DNA from: Brevundimonas sp. UBA5713
GTDB lineage: Bacteria; Pseudomonadota; Alphaproteobacteria; Caulobacterales; Caulobacteraceae
Assembly: GCF_002419815.1 (NCBI RefSeq)
Contig: NZ_DIGV01000041.1
Location: forward strand, 1 to 64,000
Length of the DNA: 64,000 nt
Reading direction: 5' to 3'
The notes beneath the pieces are model-generated. The model made no database searches, was not told where the DNA came from, and was given only the letters and a program-made list of their open reading frames with translations. Shown here in pieces: positions 63,615 to 64,000 of this stretch; positions within the stretch are counted from its first letter, which is position 1, and each line of letters begins with the position of its first letter. A program made the position numbers and the translations under genes.

Positions 63615-63953
63615 TTAGATAGCTTGCGCTCCGGTTTCGCCGGTGCGGATACGGATGACGTCTTCGAGGGTCGTCACGAAGATTTTTCCGTCGCCGATTT
63701 TGCCGGTGCGTGCAGCGGTCTGAATGGCGTCAATGACGGCAGGCGCCAGATCGTCCGATACCACGACTTCAAGTTTGATCTTGGGAAGGAAGTCGATGAC
63801 GTACTCGGCACCGCGGTAGAGTTCGGAATGACCTTTCTGGCGGCCGTATCCCTTGGCTTCCAAAACGGTCATGCCCTGGACACCGATGTCCTGCAGGGCG
63901 TCTTTGACTTCATCGAGCTTGAACGGCTTGATGACGGCTTCGATCTTCTTCAT
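63615..63953 (-). CDS. glnB: Nitrogen regulatory protein PII
   Basis: Senses 2-oxoglutarate and ATP and controls glutamine synthetase modification. 112 residues; the T-loop with uridylylation Tyr51 is ELYRGAEYVIDFLP, and the C-terminal signature is GKIGDGKIFV. Its promoter is cut by the window edge. Confidence 0.97.
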   Translation of the reverse strand: MKKIEAVIKPFKLDEVKDALQDIGVQGMTVLEAKGYGRQKGHSELYRGAEYVIDFLPKIKLEVVVSDDLAPAVIDAIQTAARTGKIGDGKIFVTTLEDVIRIRTGETGAQAI

Positions 63954-64000
63954 TGGCGGTCCCGAGGCGGGTCCTCTTGTGGCCCGACGCTCGGTTATCG

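Noticed and set aside
62168..63622. 484-residue plus-strand ORF opposite glnA
   Set aside because: Antisense shadow of glnA; no domain seen.

Overview
The window is a gene-dense chromosomal segment of an alphaproteobacterium. The order Caulobacterales (family Caulobacteraceae) is the best fit. The reasons are popZ (polar organizer) directly upstream of valS and downstream of a TolC/RsaF-type outer-membrane gene, the rpsB-tsf-pyrH-frr-uppS-cdsA-dxr-rseP(mmpA)-bamA-skp-lpxD-fabZ-lpxA-lpxI-lpxB block, LpxI instead of LpxH, and direct-repeat SOS boxes of the GTTC-N7-GTTC type. G+C looks near 60% by eye, lower than most Caulobacter or Brevundimonas, so the genus is left open (Asticcacaulis or a low-GC Brevundimonas are possible).

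Layout. 1-870: AT-rich non-coding DNA on the 3' side of a tRNA-Ser gene, with two 218-bp tandem repeats and a cluster of TCCCTG words; it looks like an old integration scar. 871-7084: tRNA-Ser, then rlpA, tmk, holB, tatD, a PhnP-like hydrolase and two tandem TenA-family genes. 7118-10003: a DUF72 gene, a small exported-protein gene with a frameshift, two tRNA-Asn genes, a frameshifted SpoU/TrmH methyltransferase gene, a small membrane ORF and tRNA-Cys. 10133-16806: PCMT-like gene, TolC-like gene, popZ, valS, tlyA. 16891-24166: glycine-zipper protein, RlmD-like methyltransferase, an acidic orphan, a radical SAM protein, a mini-ORF and dnaE. 24356-39080: the translation, isoprenoid, phospholipid and lipid A/outer-membrane biogenesis cluster. 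39086-45232: small conserved gene, gltA, gltX, comEC-like gene, lexA with two SOS boxes, tRNA-Asp. 45413-57721: accessory metabolism (GNAT, oligopeptidase B, trypsin-like protease, two TonB-C-domain paralogs, acyl-CoA dehydrogenase, Sua5, patatin, 3-hydroxybutyrate dehydrogenase, YaaA, FAD oxidoreductase). 57799-63953: Nudix hydrolase, SPFH/NfeD pair, rnhA, tatABC, glnA, glnB.

Much of the window is one logical programme: making the envelope (uppS, cdsA, rseP, bamA, skp, the lpx genes), moving proteins across it (tatABC, TolC-like) and copying DNA (tmk, holB, dnaE, rnhA, lexA). Many neighbours overlap by ATGA, GTGA or TTGA, which implies translational coupling, and most transcription units end in clear GC-rich hairpins.

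No rRNA, CRISPR array, intact prophage, insertion sequence or transposase was seen. I did not find a convincing new multi-gene system. The points most worth a second look are the tRNA-Ser scar with its 218-bp repeats, the pair of secreted TonB-C-like proteins whose upstream gene has its ribosome-binding site inside a terminator hairpin, the two single-base frameshifts, the tandem TenA pair (one with and one without the catalytic Cys), and an RlmD-like methyltransferase that has lost its iron-sulfur cysteines.
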